DNA of 12,483 bases from Halocafeteria seosinensis (lineage: Eukaryota > Sar > Bigyra > Bicosoecida): NCBI GenBank assembly GCA_001687465.1, contig LVLI01001634.1, positions 1-12,483 of the forward strand, given 5' to 3'. The notes under the pieces were generated by a model. That model saw nothing but the letters and a program-made list of their open reading frames with translations. It was not told the DNA's origin and did not search any database. Shown here in pieces: positions 1 to 12,000 of the stretch (the stretch's first letter is position 1; each line of letters opens with the position of its first letter). The position numbers and the translations under genes were made by a program.

Positions 1-3000
1 CCTGATGATACGTCTGCAAGCGGAGAAGCGATGTTTAGAGAGCCAGAAAATTGACCGGACGAAGCTCCAGACTTCAGTTCAATGTCACCCCCACGATGAC
101 AAGAGTGAGATGCGCCGCCAAGGCCAATAATATCACCACCGTTGGAGAGGGCTGAAGAACCAACACGCACTTCTATATCGTTTGATTCAAGCAACGCAAC
201 ACCGGAACGAAACTGCATATGGCCGCTATTTCCTGCGCCGGTGGAGTCTCCAGTGGATAGTGAGATGCTTCCCGTTTCTACGCCTTGCAGTATTTCTCCA
301 GTTGCAACAAGGACTTCTCCAGTGCACCCGACTTCCGAAGCTCCAGTGCGGATGCTGGCAGAACCTCCCAGACCTACGTCAGTGGCTCCACTTCTAGTCA
401 AAATGTTGCCCGAGCGAGCAGCATCCGACTTTCCCGTTACCAAAATTACAACACCGGAAGTGCTAGAAAGGGTGTTAGCGGTACATAACGTGACCAATCC
501 TGACGACGAGGCTTTCCCACCTCCGCTGTTGAGATGAAGACTACCACCGAAGTTGTTACCCTTCCCCGTCCGGAAGAAAACGTCCGCCTTCTCAGTTGCG
601 CTTGCTCCAGAAGTGACGGAGAAAGACCCAGATGTTTTCGTGGCGGTACCAGACATCCATAAAATAGGATTTGTTTGAATCCCCTGTCCAGTAGTGAGGA
701 AAATTCCTCCAGTATCCAGGGTATCAGCATCGCCAGTTAAAATTGCTCCACCAGAAGTTGCCATCCCTCCTCCCCCAATGATGTTTAGACTGCCACTAGT
801 GCATTGGATGGCATCACCGGAAACGAAAGACACGGTTCCACTTGCTCCATAGGTAGCTGTTCCAGAAGCAACAACGATAGCTGCAGTGTTGCCGCTTACT
901 GCAGCACCGCTTCGAAGAGAAATGCTCCCCGAACTTTTGACACCAACACTGTTAGTGATGGAAGTGACCAGAGTTGCCGATCCACCGGTGCAATGTATCG
1001 CCGTTCCAGCTCGGAGGAAAATATTGCCCCCGTTTCTCGACTCCCCGACAGCAACACTGATGGAGCCTGCGGAATATTGCGACCCAGATTCAGCGTCCCC
1101 TGTACGGACGGTTATCGACCCCGTGTTAGCTCCTTCTCCAGTTTCCAGTATAACGCCTCCGGATCGCCTGACAGCGCAACCAGAAGAGAAACTAATGCTA
1201 CCTGTATTCTCCCTAGCTTCACCTGAGTGCATGATTGCCGTTCCACTCTCCAGGAATGCATTCTTCGATTCGACTGTGAGCGGCTCACTAACATGCTCAG
1301 CGTTCCCCACTGCGATGAAAATCCCTCCGCTTAACCCATATGCGTCAGATGACGCGAGAAACACTCTTCCAGAACCAGTGATTCCACATCCGCTAGACAC
1401 CAACGCTTTACCTCCCATAATATGTCCCTTTCCAGCCACAAACTTGATATCGCCCGAGCGGGCCCCGGAAGCTGATCCTGAAAAAATTCCTATGGAGCCT
1501 GAAGACCCATCTTGAGCTAGACCTGTAACCCCCAAGAAACTTCCGCTATTCTTATTGGAAGCTTTACTCCCGACACGTATGAAGCCGCTCCTCCCGGCGT
1601 TACTTTTCCCCGTAGCAATGGACGCAACTCCTGTTGAACCCACGAGAGCATTGCTACTGGACAGAGTCAGTTTGCCACTATCAACAGATGCCGTACCACT
1701 CCAAAGCGTAACTAATCCAGATTGGCTATTCATTGCAAAGCCCGTTTCCACAGTAGCCTTACCACTACGCTTGTCCGCCTCGGAGTCAGCAGAGCGCAGC
1801 CAAATATTCCCGCTACTTCCGCATACTCCTCCACCTGAATTGATAAACACTCTACCCCCTGTCGAATCAGGATCCAAAGTCGTCCCAGCAACGATAAAGA
1901 CATCCTTGCCATTGCCAAGGTTACTCTGTCCAACATTAAGTGAGATATCGCCTCCGTTGGACTTAAACACGGTCCACTGGCCATCAGATTGAATCCAAAT
2001 ATCTCCAGTATCTCCACGGTCTGTATTTCCGGTTATGATACTGATTGAGCCACTTTTTCCGTCAATCGTGTTCCCCGTAGTGTACAAAATTGCACCAGTT
2101 CTGTGTGCTGACGAGCTTCCCGATGAAACACTCAAGTTGCCGGTATTACCTGAAACTGACACCCCGGAGCGAAAAATGATATCCCCGCTATTTCCGCCTC
2201 CACTGGCGGTATGGACTGTGATGCTCCCCGTGTTACCATTATCCGACGCCTCTGTCCGGAGGGAAATCTGACCACCGCATTCTCCATGAGAGACACCAGA
2301 GGTGATAGATATGATTCCAGGGACTTCCCCTGTGCCAGCTTCGATACGTAAGGACCTTGACGGATTTCCCGCGCCAGCTATGAAATCAAGAGTTCCAGAA
2401 GTAGATCTATAACTCTGGCCACTGCGAAGATTAAGTGACCCGGTATCTAATTTCGAATCGCCGCTGAAGAACGAAACAGGGGACGATCCCCTTCCGCTCC
2501 CTGTTTTGATACTCATAGGTCCACTAGCAGATGCGTTCCCGGTAGATAGTCTGATGTGGCCCGTATCGTTGATACCATTTGCTTTTCCCGAACCAAAGGA
2601 AACATCTCCAGAGACAGACGCTGCTGCAGTTGCTACTCTTATAGATCCTGAATCTCTTGCTGCGCCCGCGCTAATCAAAACGTTGCCACCGCGAACTGCA
2701 TTCGTGCCGGAGCGACCTGCTTGAATGGTTACAGACCCGCCCCTTTTTCCTTTGGATGACTGAAGATCGAGGCTTCCAGCACTAGCACCAAGGCATCCGT
2801 CCCCTGTGAGAAGTAATATCGGCCCAGTGAGAAGAGAACCCTCGCCGGTCGAAAGGCGCACGCTTCCCGATGTTGTACCCGCTCGGCCAGTTCGGAATTT
2901 TACACTGCCTGTGTTGAATGTTGCAGCAGCGTTGGCGGTTCGAATACTGAGACTTCCGGTATTGACGGTCGTAGACATTCCCGAGAGAATGTGCACATCC

Positions 3001-6000
3001 CCTGTGTGTCTTGTTGAGGTTCCACTACCAATGCTAAGAGTACCAGAGGAACCTGCATTAGCAAACGAAGAAGCCACCATGATGCGCCCAGAGCCCTGAT
3101 TACCCCATCCGGATTTTACTTTGACCTCTCCGCCCGTAGAGTCTATGTCGAAAGTAGAGCCCGCCGAAATGGATATTGTACTCGACAAACCACTGAAGGA
3201 GCCTCCAAGCAAGGATATATGACCCGCCCGCTTAGCACTTCCTGACTTCAAGACAATTGCTCCAGACCGCTCACCGCCGGCCCCCGACATGAATTCGGTT
3301 TTACCACTGGAGCCACTGACAGAAGCTCCTTCCGAGGAGACTAGTACTGCTCCGGACGCTTTGCAAGATGAACTTCCACTCAATATGGTGGTCCCTCCAC
3401 CATTCGACTGGATGCTTTTTCCCCCAGTAATACCAACACTGCCTCCAGCCCCAAATGGCGCCCTTAGACCCTTTCCACCATATATCCTAACACTTCCAGC
3501 TGCCACCTTGCCATCCGAGAGTAAGTCTCCGGCGGACATAGATAAAATTCCCCCGTCTCCCGTACCAGCCCCACGACCTACCGATACACTCACGGTCCCA
3601 CCCCCTGCTCCACTTCCATTTCCTGAAATAATCGATATCTTGCCACCCCTACCTCCACCCGGGCTATTACCATTTCCGGATTCTATTTTGACAGGCCCCC
3701 CTTTGCTTCTCGCTATGGAGGAGCTCCGAGCGGTCAAGAATAACCCACCACCTCTTGCGGTGCTGTCTATGAGACCTTGACCCGATTGTAACAGAATATG
3801 CCCGCCTCTAGATTGGAGCGCATCACCAGTAGTTACTAGGATTTTCCCACTAGTATATGTACGGCTTTTGGAAGCTGCCGTACTCAGTACAATCTTGCCA
3901 CTAGAACCTCCAGCACCTCCGCAGTTGCTCCGGATTAAAACTGAGCCAGTTGCTGCACTCTCAAGGAGCACACATCCAGATGTCTTCCCAGAACCACTAC
4001 TTGCAATAATTTGCCCACCTCGCCTGCTTGTCTCCGATAGGGTTATACCGGCTGCTAAGGCTACATTCCCCCCTTTACCCAGCGTCGTCGACCCGGAAAT
4101 AAACTTGATTGTGCCGGCGCGAACAGTAGAAGCACCAGTTTCTATATTGAGGCCTCCACTGCTACTTGCGGTAGACTGTCTGACATGGAACTGTATGAAG
4201 CCGCTTCCATCCCTCTCAGCTCTTCCTGTCGAAAGACTGATATTACCACTTGCTAACCCCCCAAACGTTTTCATACTGAGCAGTCCGCTGGTAAATCTTG
4301 TGCTTCTTCCGCTGATGGCTAGTATGTTTCCGCCTCTTCGTGGCACGCTTCCCCCCCCTCTCAAGATCACTGATCCTCCAGTTCTCCCACCCAGAGCATT
4401 GCCCCCTCTCAGGGATAGTCTTCCTCCAGCAACCTTTCCTTTGCCAGTGCCACTATTAACTATGACATCTGATCCACTCTGGCTCAACGACTGTCCACTC
4501 ACGAAACTAACATGACCAGCTTGACCGCACTTTGAGCTACCAACCGCAAGGACCAGTCTGCCAGAGTCTCCGCATGGGGAATGTCCTGACACCATATTTA
4601 TTCCTCCACCCTCCTTTTCAGAGCTTCCACCTTGAATGGTAACAGTCCCTGTGCTACTCTTAGGAGAAATCCCGCTAGCGAGGAAGACGTCACCACCCCG
4701 AGAACACGTTGATGTACCCCCTTTCAATACGATCGCTCCACTTGCCTTTTCGTTTGAGGATGTTCCAGTTTCAATAGATACAATGCCCCCAGACAAACCG
4801 AGAGCCGAAGACAAAACTAAGTTGCCCGACGTCATCCCCCCTGCTCCACTCAAAAAGCCAATAGATCCAGCAATAGTGTCGCTGCTGCCCGCGGTAATCA
4901 GTATCCCTGTTCCGTTACCGGTTCCACTTCCTCCTTGTATCGACACCCTGCCCCCTTTAGCAGCGCTGCTGCCAACAGAAAGTGTAACTGCACCAGAGCC
5001 ACCCCTAGCGTCTCCACTGGTAATGTTGACCGACCCTGAGGCATTGATGGATACAGCACCGCTTCTCTCTCTGGCGTTTGAGGTGGCTATCTTCAAGTTT
5101 CCGGTTCTGCTAGAGTCCGCTGTGTAGACGCCGATGTGCCCAGAATTGTGCAGAGACGTACTACTCACCCTTATGGAACCGCTGTGCGTGCGAGAATTCC
5201 TCGACTTAATCTCAGCACTCCCACCCTTCAGTATTCCTTTCCCAGCAGAAATCGTTACTTGGGAACAAGCACCAGTTGAGCCAATTTCGATGCTCCCGCT
5301 GGTGTGTCCTGATGTGCCCGTTTTGAGGATCATGTCGCCCGTGATACCCTTGGATGATGAACCTGTCCATCCAATGATCTTGCCCGATGGACCGAGTATC
5401 GTTGCGCCACTCTCAATCTTAACATCGCTTGAGTTTTGAGCAGTGAAAGAAACGATTCCTGGAAGATGACCTTCCCCTGGGCTCAATGAAACACTCTTGC
5501 CTTGTAATTTCACCGTGCCACCGATTTTACCACTGCCACCAGTTATTCTAACGTTCCCTCCTGTCAGCAATTGAGAGGAGCCTCCAAACATTTCGAATAT
5601 GCCACCGGAACTTGCATGACTGCTACCTCCATCCATGTGTATACCGCTACTAAGGGATCTCAGACTAATGCTTCCTCCTTTCTGAGTGGCAAACGTTGAT
5701 CCCGCAATAGCCCTTAAAGCTCCGCTGCTTGCACGAAAGCCTCCAGTGGCTACTCCTGTAGAAATCAGGATATCGGAGGTGGGTCCACTGCTAGTTGAGA
5801 ATGTAATACTCCCCGACGTCCCACAAGAAGCGAGCCCACTCTCCAGAGACAGAGACCCAGACCCAGAGGAGGAAGTGGTGGCACCTGTAGAGAAATTCAA
5901 TGAGCCTCCGGCAGAAGTGCCTCTGCCACCAGTGATGGAAAGCCACCCATTCTTTCCTTGGGCACTGAATTTTACGGAACCTCCTGTAGCGAGTCCATTC

Positions 6001-9000
6001 CCCCCTGCGAATATAGCATTTCCACCGTAAGAATGACCGTTACCCGGGATGGCACGGACGGACGCAAATCTCAGGTCAACACTACCTCCCTTGTCGGCAG
6101 AATATCCTCCTACAACTCGTATAGCACCACTGCTACCAGAGCTTCTATTTGTGAGTAGGTGGATATCACCCGACTGGACGGCGCTACCTGTGCCCACTGC
6201 AAGTGCTGCTCCAGACAAAAACTTCATTGAAGAATGACCTACGAAACGGACACCACTTGTCTCATCACTAGTGTCGCTCCCTCTCACAACAATGTCAGGG
6301 AAGCTAGACGCTTCGCTGCCTCCACTCTTCAAAAACACAGAGCCAGCTTCCGAACTAACCGTATTCCCAGAAGAAATACTCACGTAGCCACCACTGTTGG
6401 CTTTGGCCACAATGTGTGATTCTCCAGCAGCGGTAGTAGTTCCACTCTGGACTTTGATGTCCCCACTAATTTCGCAGCTACAGCCTGTTATCATTCTTAT
6501 TGAGGCAGTATCTATCGTACCACGCGTAGAAAGGGTTATGTTGCCCGAAGAAGCACCTCGACCGCTCACAAATGCCACAGAATCATTGGCCCCCCTCATC
6601 GTAATTGCGCCCATGCTTGATAGCTTGACGCTTCCTCCCGAGTGTACCCCTCTGGCGGCACGAACATCAATCTTCCCTGATGATTGGGCAGCGCAACCAG
6701 TAAGTAAAGACAGTGATTCGGCATGAAGTCCGATGCCTCCTGAACGAAGTGCTGACTTTCCTGTTCCGACACTTATCAAACCGCTAGTGGCGGCTGTTCC
6801 AGACGCCAGGGACAAGTTTCCTCCGATAGCCCCATCACCTCCTCTTGCGACAATGGAACCACTCTGTATGCCTTCACCGGTGATCAGTTTGGTTCTACGC
6901 TTTGCGACAGTCTTACCTTGTAGAAACGACACATCACCACTATTTCCTGCATTCCCCGAAGCAACAGTAATCTCCCCACTGTACCATCTGGCCATGGACG
7001 TCAGCAAATTGATTTCGCCGCTGATTCCGCTGGCCTGTGTAGCTATGCTGATAAACCCAGACCTAAAACCACCACCAGATGTCAGGATCCCAACTCTGGC
7101 TCCATTCCTTAATGAGTTGCCAGCGCGCAATGTCAAAGAACTACCAGCGTCGGTCCCATTACCCCCCGAGACAAGTACATGTCCCGCACTCATCACTCCG
7201 TTTGCTCCTTCCATTGATATACCACCCGCCCGCTCAAGTGCGTCTCCAACACGAAAGTGGATTCTTCCTCCTCTAACGGCAATCTCGCCACTATCTTTTG
7301 AAGCGACACCAGTATTCATTCGAATGTTGCCACTAGCCTTACTAACTCCTGTGTTAAAAGAGATCTTAGATGGCTTCCTTGAATTTGACGTCGCTATTCT
7401 GATTAGACCACTATTTAGCTGCCCCAACGTCTTCAGGAAAACTGCGTTCCGTCCCTCTCCCTTGAATATGATGGAGCCCGCGGGAGTCTCTCCAATTTCG
7501 GAGAGACCACCTTCAATCTGTATGGAGCCCCCCGTTCCACTAGTGGCCGGACCAGATGCTATCGTTGTACTAAAATTACCTGCCGTGGACGACTGCACGC
7601 CTGCTTTTCCAAATACGGACACGTGGCCACCAGCTGATCCAGCACCGCTCTGCAGAGAGACTGAGCCCGACATTGCGCCGCCACCGCGAGTTACCAAATC
7701 AATGGAGCGACCCTTAGCGTAAATATCCCCAGAAACGGGGGAAACACCGGTATCAAAGTCGACGTTTCCGGTCTTGTCAGAAGGGCCACTTAAGAATGTC
7801 AGCTCTCCACCAACTGAGCGCGTCACAAGGTTCCCAGAAAGATGATTCCCTCCACTCTTTACAAACACGTTTCCTCCAGCAACACCAGACCCACTCCTAA
7901 TATCAATGGCAGAGTAGCCAGTTGATTTGAGGAGGATGCCTCCTGCTTGTCCAGTCGTCGTCGATCCTGTTGTGATGGCAACACTTGGGGCCGCTGCGGC
8001 AGATATCCCCGCCCCAAAGGTCAGTTCTCCTGTCATACCTTGCCCTGAATCGGCTGTTACGAGTCGAATGTTTCCTGTATCAGCAGAAGCGCACTGCGAG
8101 AGAATGTCAATACTCCCTGTCTGTAGTAAAGCATCTCCAGAAGTCATCAGTAATTTTCCTGAGGCAGAACTTCCAGTCCTAGTAGCAAACATAAGTGCCC
8201 CACTGGAGATATGACCGGCACCACTAGTCAAGCGGATGCAACCCCCCCTGTTAGCATGGGAATCACCCGCTTTAATTAGAATAGCACCACTAGATGTTGT
8301 GCCACAGGACACAGTTATTGAAACTCTACCACCATGCGTTCCTGCCCCTGCGCTCACTCCAGCTGAAGCATTTCTAGCAGATAGGAGTACGTCACCAGCC
8401 CGTTTGCTCTCTCCAGTTTGAAGCCTTAGGCTGCCAGAGGACATGCAAGCTGGTCCGGAACTTATCACGAATCCTCCAGAGAGCCTTGTGCTCCGTCCCG
8501 ACAATATTTCAAGAGTGCCTGACGACGGCGCATTCCCTGTAAGGACCTCTAGCGAGCCCGACTTTTCCTTCGATGACCCAGTACGAAGGTTTACGCCGTC
8601 ATTGAATCCTCTTATATCAACCATCCCGGAGCTGACGTTTGAGACGCCTGACTTGATTTGCACGCTGCCCTGTCTTGAGGCAGTCATATTAATCTCTCCG
8701 CCGTGTATTGCGCTCCCGGAAGACAAGATCACATCACTCCCGTGGCGTGTCGAGGCACCACCTTCTATTTGTAGGCACCCACTGTTCATTGATGAAGCCG
8801 AAGTACTCACATGAAACCAACCGCTATTAAGGGCGTTGCCAGTCTGAAAACCTATACTCCCTGAGTTAATGGCGCCCCCGGAGCTTATTACTCCATCACC
8901 ACTTCGAGACGATCCCGGTGCAGTTCGTAGTGAAACCGATCCACCCGTAATTTCGATATCACCTCCTCCAGAAAAATGACCGTCGCCTGCACCAATGACG

Positions 9001-12000
9001 ACAGGTTGGGTCTTGCTCTGCAGGGAATTACCCCCACGTAGTACTAGCCCTGCTCCAGAAGACCGGGAAATACCAGGGCTCACTACGATGCTCCCAGCTG
9101 TCGCACCAGCTGTACCAGAGGACAGCATCACAGACCCCGAGCTCTTGCCATTAGCCGAAGCTAATTTAAGCCCTCCGGAACTTCCTTTTGGAGCACACCC
9201 CGAGCGGATTCCAATGAAGCCACTCGAGGCGGTATCCGTGTTTCCGGTAGCTATGACTACCGTACCACTGCATGCTCCCTGCGCCGAGCTAATAGCAACG
9301 CGACTCGACTCTTCGCAACCGAAACCCGATGAAATCAAAACGTTTCCCGAAATGGTGGAATTGGAAGTCAAAAGCTTTATTGCTTTCTGCTCAGAATGCC
9401 CTATCAGGTGAAGAGAGCCACCTATGCACCCACTCCCCGCAGAAAGTCTGATGGTTCCATTTCCACGTCCTGCAGTGAGCCGCACAGTGGATCCTACCAA
9501 AGACGCACTAGCGTTCATCCCTCCAACCATTAGAATGTTACCAGCAGTTCCTTCTTTGGAAAATCCACTGGCTAAGCGAAGAATCCCTCCTTCAGACGCA
9601 CTTCCTGTGGATAACAGGAGACCAATCGACTTTTTTGTTGTTCCAGCGCTTATACTTATCAACCCAGAATCGTCTCCTGAAGTAGCTGTATTGAGCGCAA
9701 TCGGAGAGCTGTAGCTGGAATTGCCACCACCTAGAATTTCCATATTGCGCACCGAAGAGTACATAGTCATTCGCACCTGACCGCCATTGGCCAGGCCCTG
9801 TCCCCCGGAGACACGGATATTCCCTCCTCCCGTACCAGTGGAGACCGTGAAGTTCCCTGGGTGGTCCGAGCTGGAAGTAGAGAAGCCTATGCGACCTTCG
9901 CTAAAGATCAACAAGTCACCGGTACATCCTTGGGCCGCCTCCGTGAGGATTTTAACATGCCCGGATCTAATCCGACCGGAGCCTGAGGAAAGTTCTATTA
10001 GTCCCCCCGAGGAAAGGTGAACATTCCCGCTGGTTGTAGAACTCTTTCCGGAGCGTATTGAAATCTCCCCCGATCGACTTTCACGAGACACTCCAGTCGA
10101 GAGAGAAATCTGCCCACCACTGACGATCTTGCTTGTTCCCGATGATAACTTTCCTTGTCCACTAACAATGGTAACAGCTCCTCCGTCTACAAGTTTCCCC
10201 GTCCCAGACATAAAAGACACCTTTCCTCCTCTGTAGTCCTTCGAAGAGGTAACACTTCCCCCGACGAGAGAAATATTCCCACCGCTGGATCCTATCTCAA
10301 TTCTAGATGATCCGCGGGCAGACAACCCTGTTTTGACAATTATGTTTCCGCTGCCACCACTTGCACAGCCGGTGGACACTGTCATGCTGCCGGACTGCCC
10401 ATGAGACTGTCCGGTTGTTAAGAGCAAGGCACCTGACACCTTGGACGAGGATGTACCGATGAGGATTCCACCAGTGAACTCGCGAGATGAACTGCCCCCA
10501 GCTATCCTAATAGCTCCCCCATTCTGGGGACCAGAGCCAGCGCTTATTCTGAGTTCTGCTCCGCTTGCATGCGTAGCCCTACCGGCATGGAGCACTAGTC
10601 TACCAGAGGTTCTCTTCGAATATCCAGCTTGAAGTATAACGGAACCACCTTGCTTTTCGCCAAATGAAGACCCTGCATGTAAGTGCATTGTCCCACCAAC
10701 TCCAGCAGCAGCAGTACCACTTGCAAGGCGCAGACCGAGTGAGGTACCCTCCATGTAAGATTTGCCTGCCAATAGTTTTAGGCAGCCAGCCTGGTTACTT
10801 CTGAATGATGCCGCGCCGTGCACCGTCACCGAGCCTGCATAGCCCCCACTAGAATGTCCAGCCATGGCGCAAATATCTCCATCCCTGCCCGAGCCAGTGA
10901 CCAGGTCTAAATTTCCAGAGTTTGAATTGGCACTGCGCCCACTGCATAATTTAATAGCACCGCTATGTTCCAGTTGGGACGTACCAGAGACCAACGATAT
11001 GTCCCCAGAGAACTTTTCGCCGCTTGAAGCAAGTTCAACTTGACCAGAGCCTGATTCGTTGGAGCCTCCACTGGACATCACAATATCCCCTCCGACAACA
11101 CCACGACCTGATAGGACGTAAAGTTGTCTACCACTGCTAAACTCAATGGACCCAGTTCTTCCGTTTTGGCTATGCCCTGTTAGTATCCAGAAGGAACCAC
11201 TACGCACACCGGTTGCTGTTTGCAGTTCTACGTTTGCTGACTGTAAGCCATACCCACTTGCAATTTGCAGGAGTCCAGTATTCATAATCGAAGATCCTGT
11301 CTGTACCATCGTTTCGCCACCTACCTCACCCCCATAGCCACCAACAATTGTTACATTACCGGACCGTGCTGTGCCCGAGTAACCGGAGACAATTCTGACG
11401 CTGCCGCCTGTAACCCCTCCCCCCCCTCGTATATCTAGTCCTGTGGAGCCAGCCAGCATTCTTACCGAGCCACCTCGTAGACTCGCAGGCATCACCCCAA
11501 TACCTGTATTGCCCGAGCGGTCTCCCATGCCGGTGGTTACGGATAAAGATTTTGACGACTGAAGCTGAACGACTCCACCATACCCATCGACCGCATCTCC
11601 AGAGCCTGCATGCCCCAGTACGCTCCCGCCACTTTCCGCCCTTCCAGCAATCAACGACGCATTGCCAGTGGATACATACACTGCTCCTCCACGCAGATTT
11701 CCCCCTCCAGCAGAAACACGGAAAGCAGGTGTATTAGTCGTTCCCGCTAACCCAATTATGCGGTTTCCTGATAGTACCAAGTTGCCAGCCACAGATTTTG
11801 AGTGCCCACTATACAACTGGATCGAGCCCACGGTTCCAGACACAGAATTCCCCGTACTAATGCGTAGCGGACTTGCCATCCCAGAAGAAACGCGCAAGTC
11901 GCCTGATCCAAGATCCCCTTTGCCAGTCTCGATTGCCAGTGCGCCGAACGATCTAACTGACACAACGCCACCGTACCCGCCACCACTCTTCAGCATTACA

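Larger units (their letters stand above)
4990..10320 (-). repeat. Section rich in short-turn two-strand (hairpin-like) repeat units
   Basis: Within this part of the protein a second unit type recurs, in which two hydrophobic-alternating strands are separated by only about 2-5 residues instead of the usual longer loop. Clear examples are MVDIRGFNDGVNLRTG (8577-8624), DIYAKGRSIDLVTRGG (7680-7727), EIAVRGGRIHFRVG (7245-7286), TVKLQGKSVSLSPG (5475-5516) and VSINASGSVNITSG (5013-5054). I listed about 25-30 here by eye, against only a handful between about 2000 and 4990. A few also occur nearer the N-terminal side, such as VVSVRSFGALAIETG (11922-11966). The section boundaries are approximate. The structural reading as hairpins or half-coils is inference. 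Confidence 0.5.

Noticed and set aside
446-730. A 94-codon minus-strand open frame in another frame
   Set aside because: It overlaps the giant frame out of register. Its sequence shows no domain, and chance frames of this size are expected here.
886-1515. A 209-codon plus-strand open frame
   Set aside because: Antisense shadow in the same frame as the others, with no recognisable motif.
4351-4358. Phase-variable contingency tract
   Set aside because: Eight G could slip, but the tract sits deep inside a giant Gly-rich frame, where GGG runs are expected from composition, and the frame is intact.
3868-4515. A 215-codon plus-strand open frame, Pro/Leu-rich
   Set aside because: Antisense shadow of the repeat protein; Pro positions coincide with Gly codons on the other strand.
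6733-7722. A 329-codon plus-strand open frame, Pro/Leu-rich
   Set aside because: It lies antisense to the giant gene in the frame where Gly codons become Pro and stops are suppressed. Its composition is fully explained by that, and it has no ribosome-binding site or recognisable domain.
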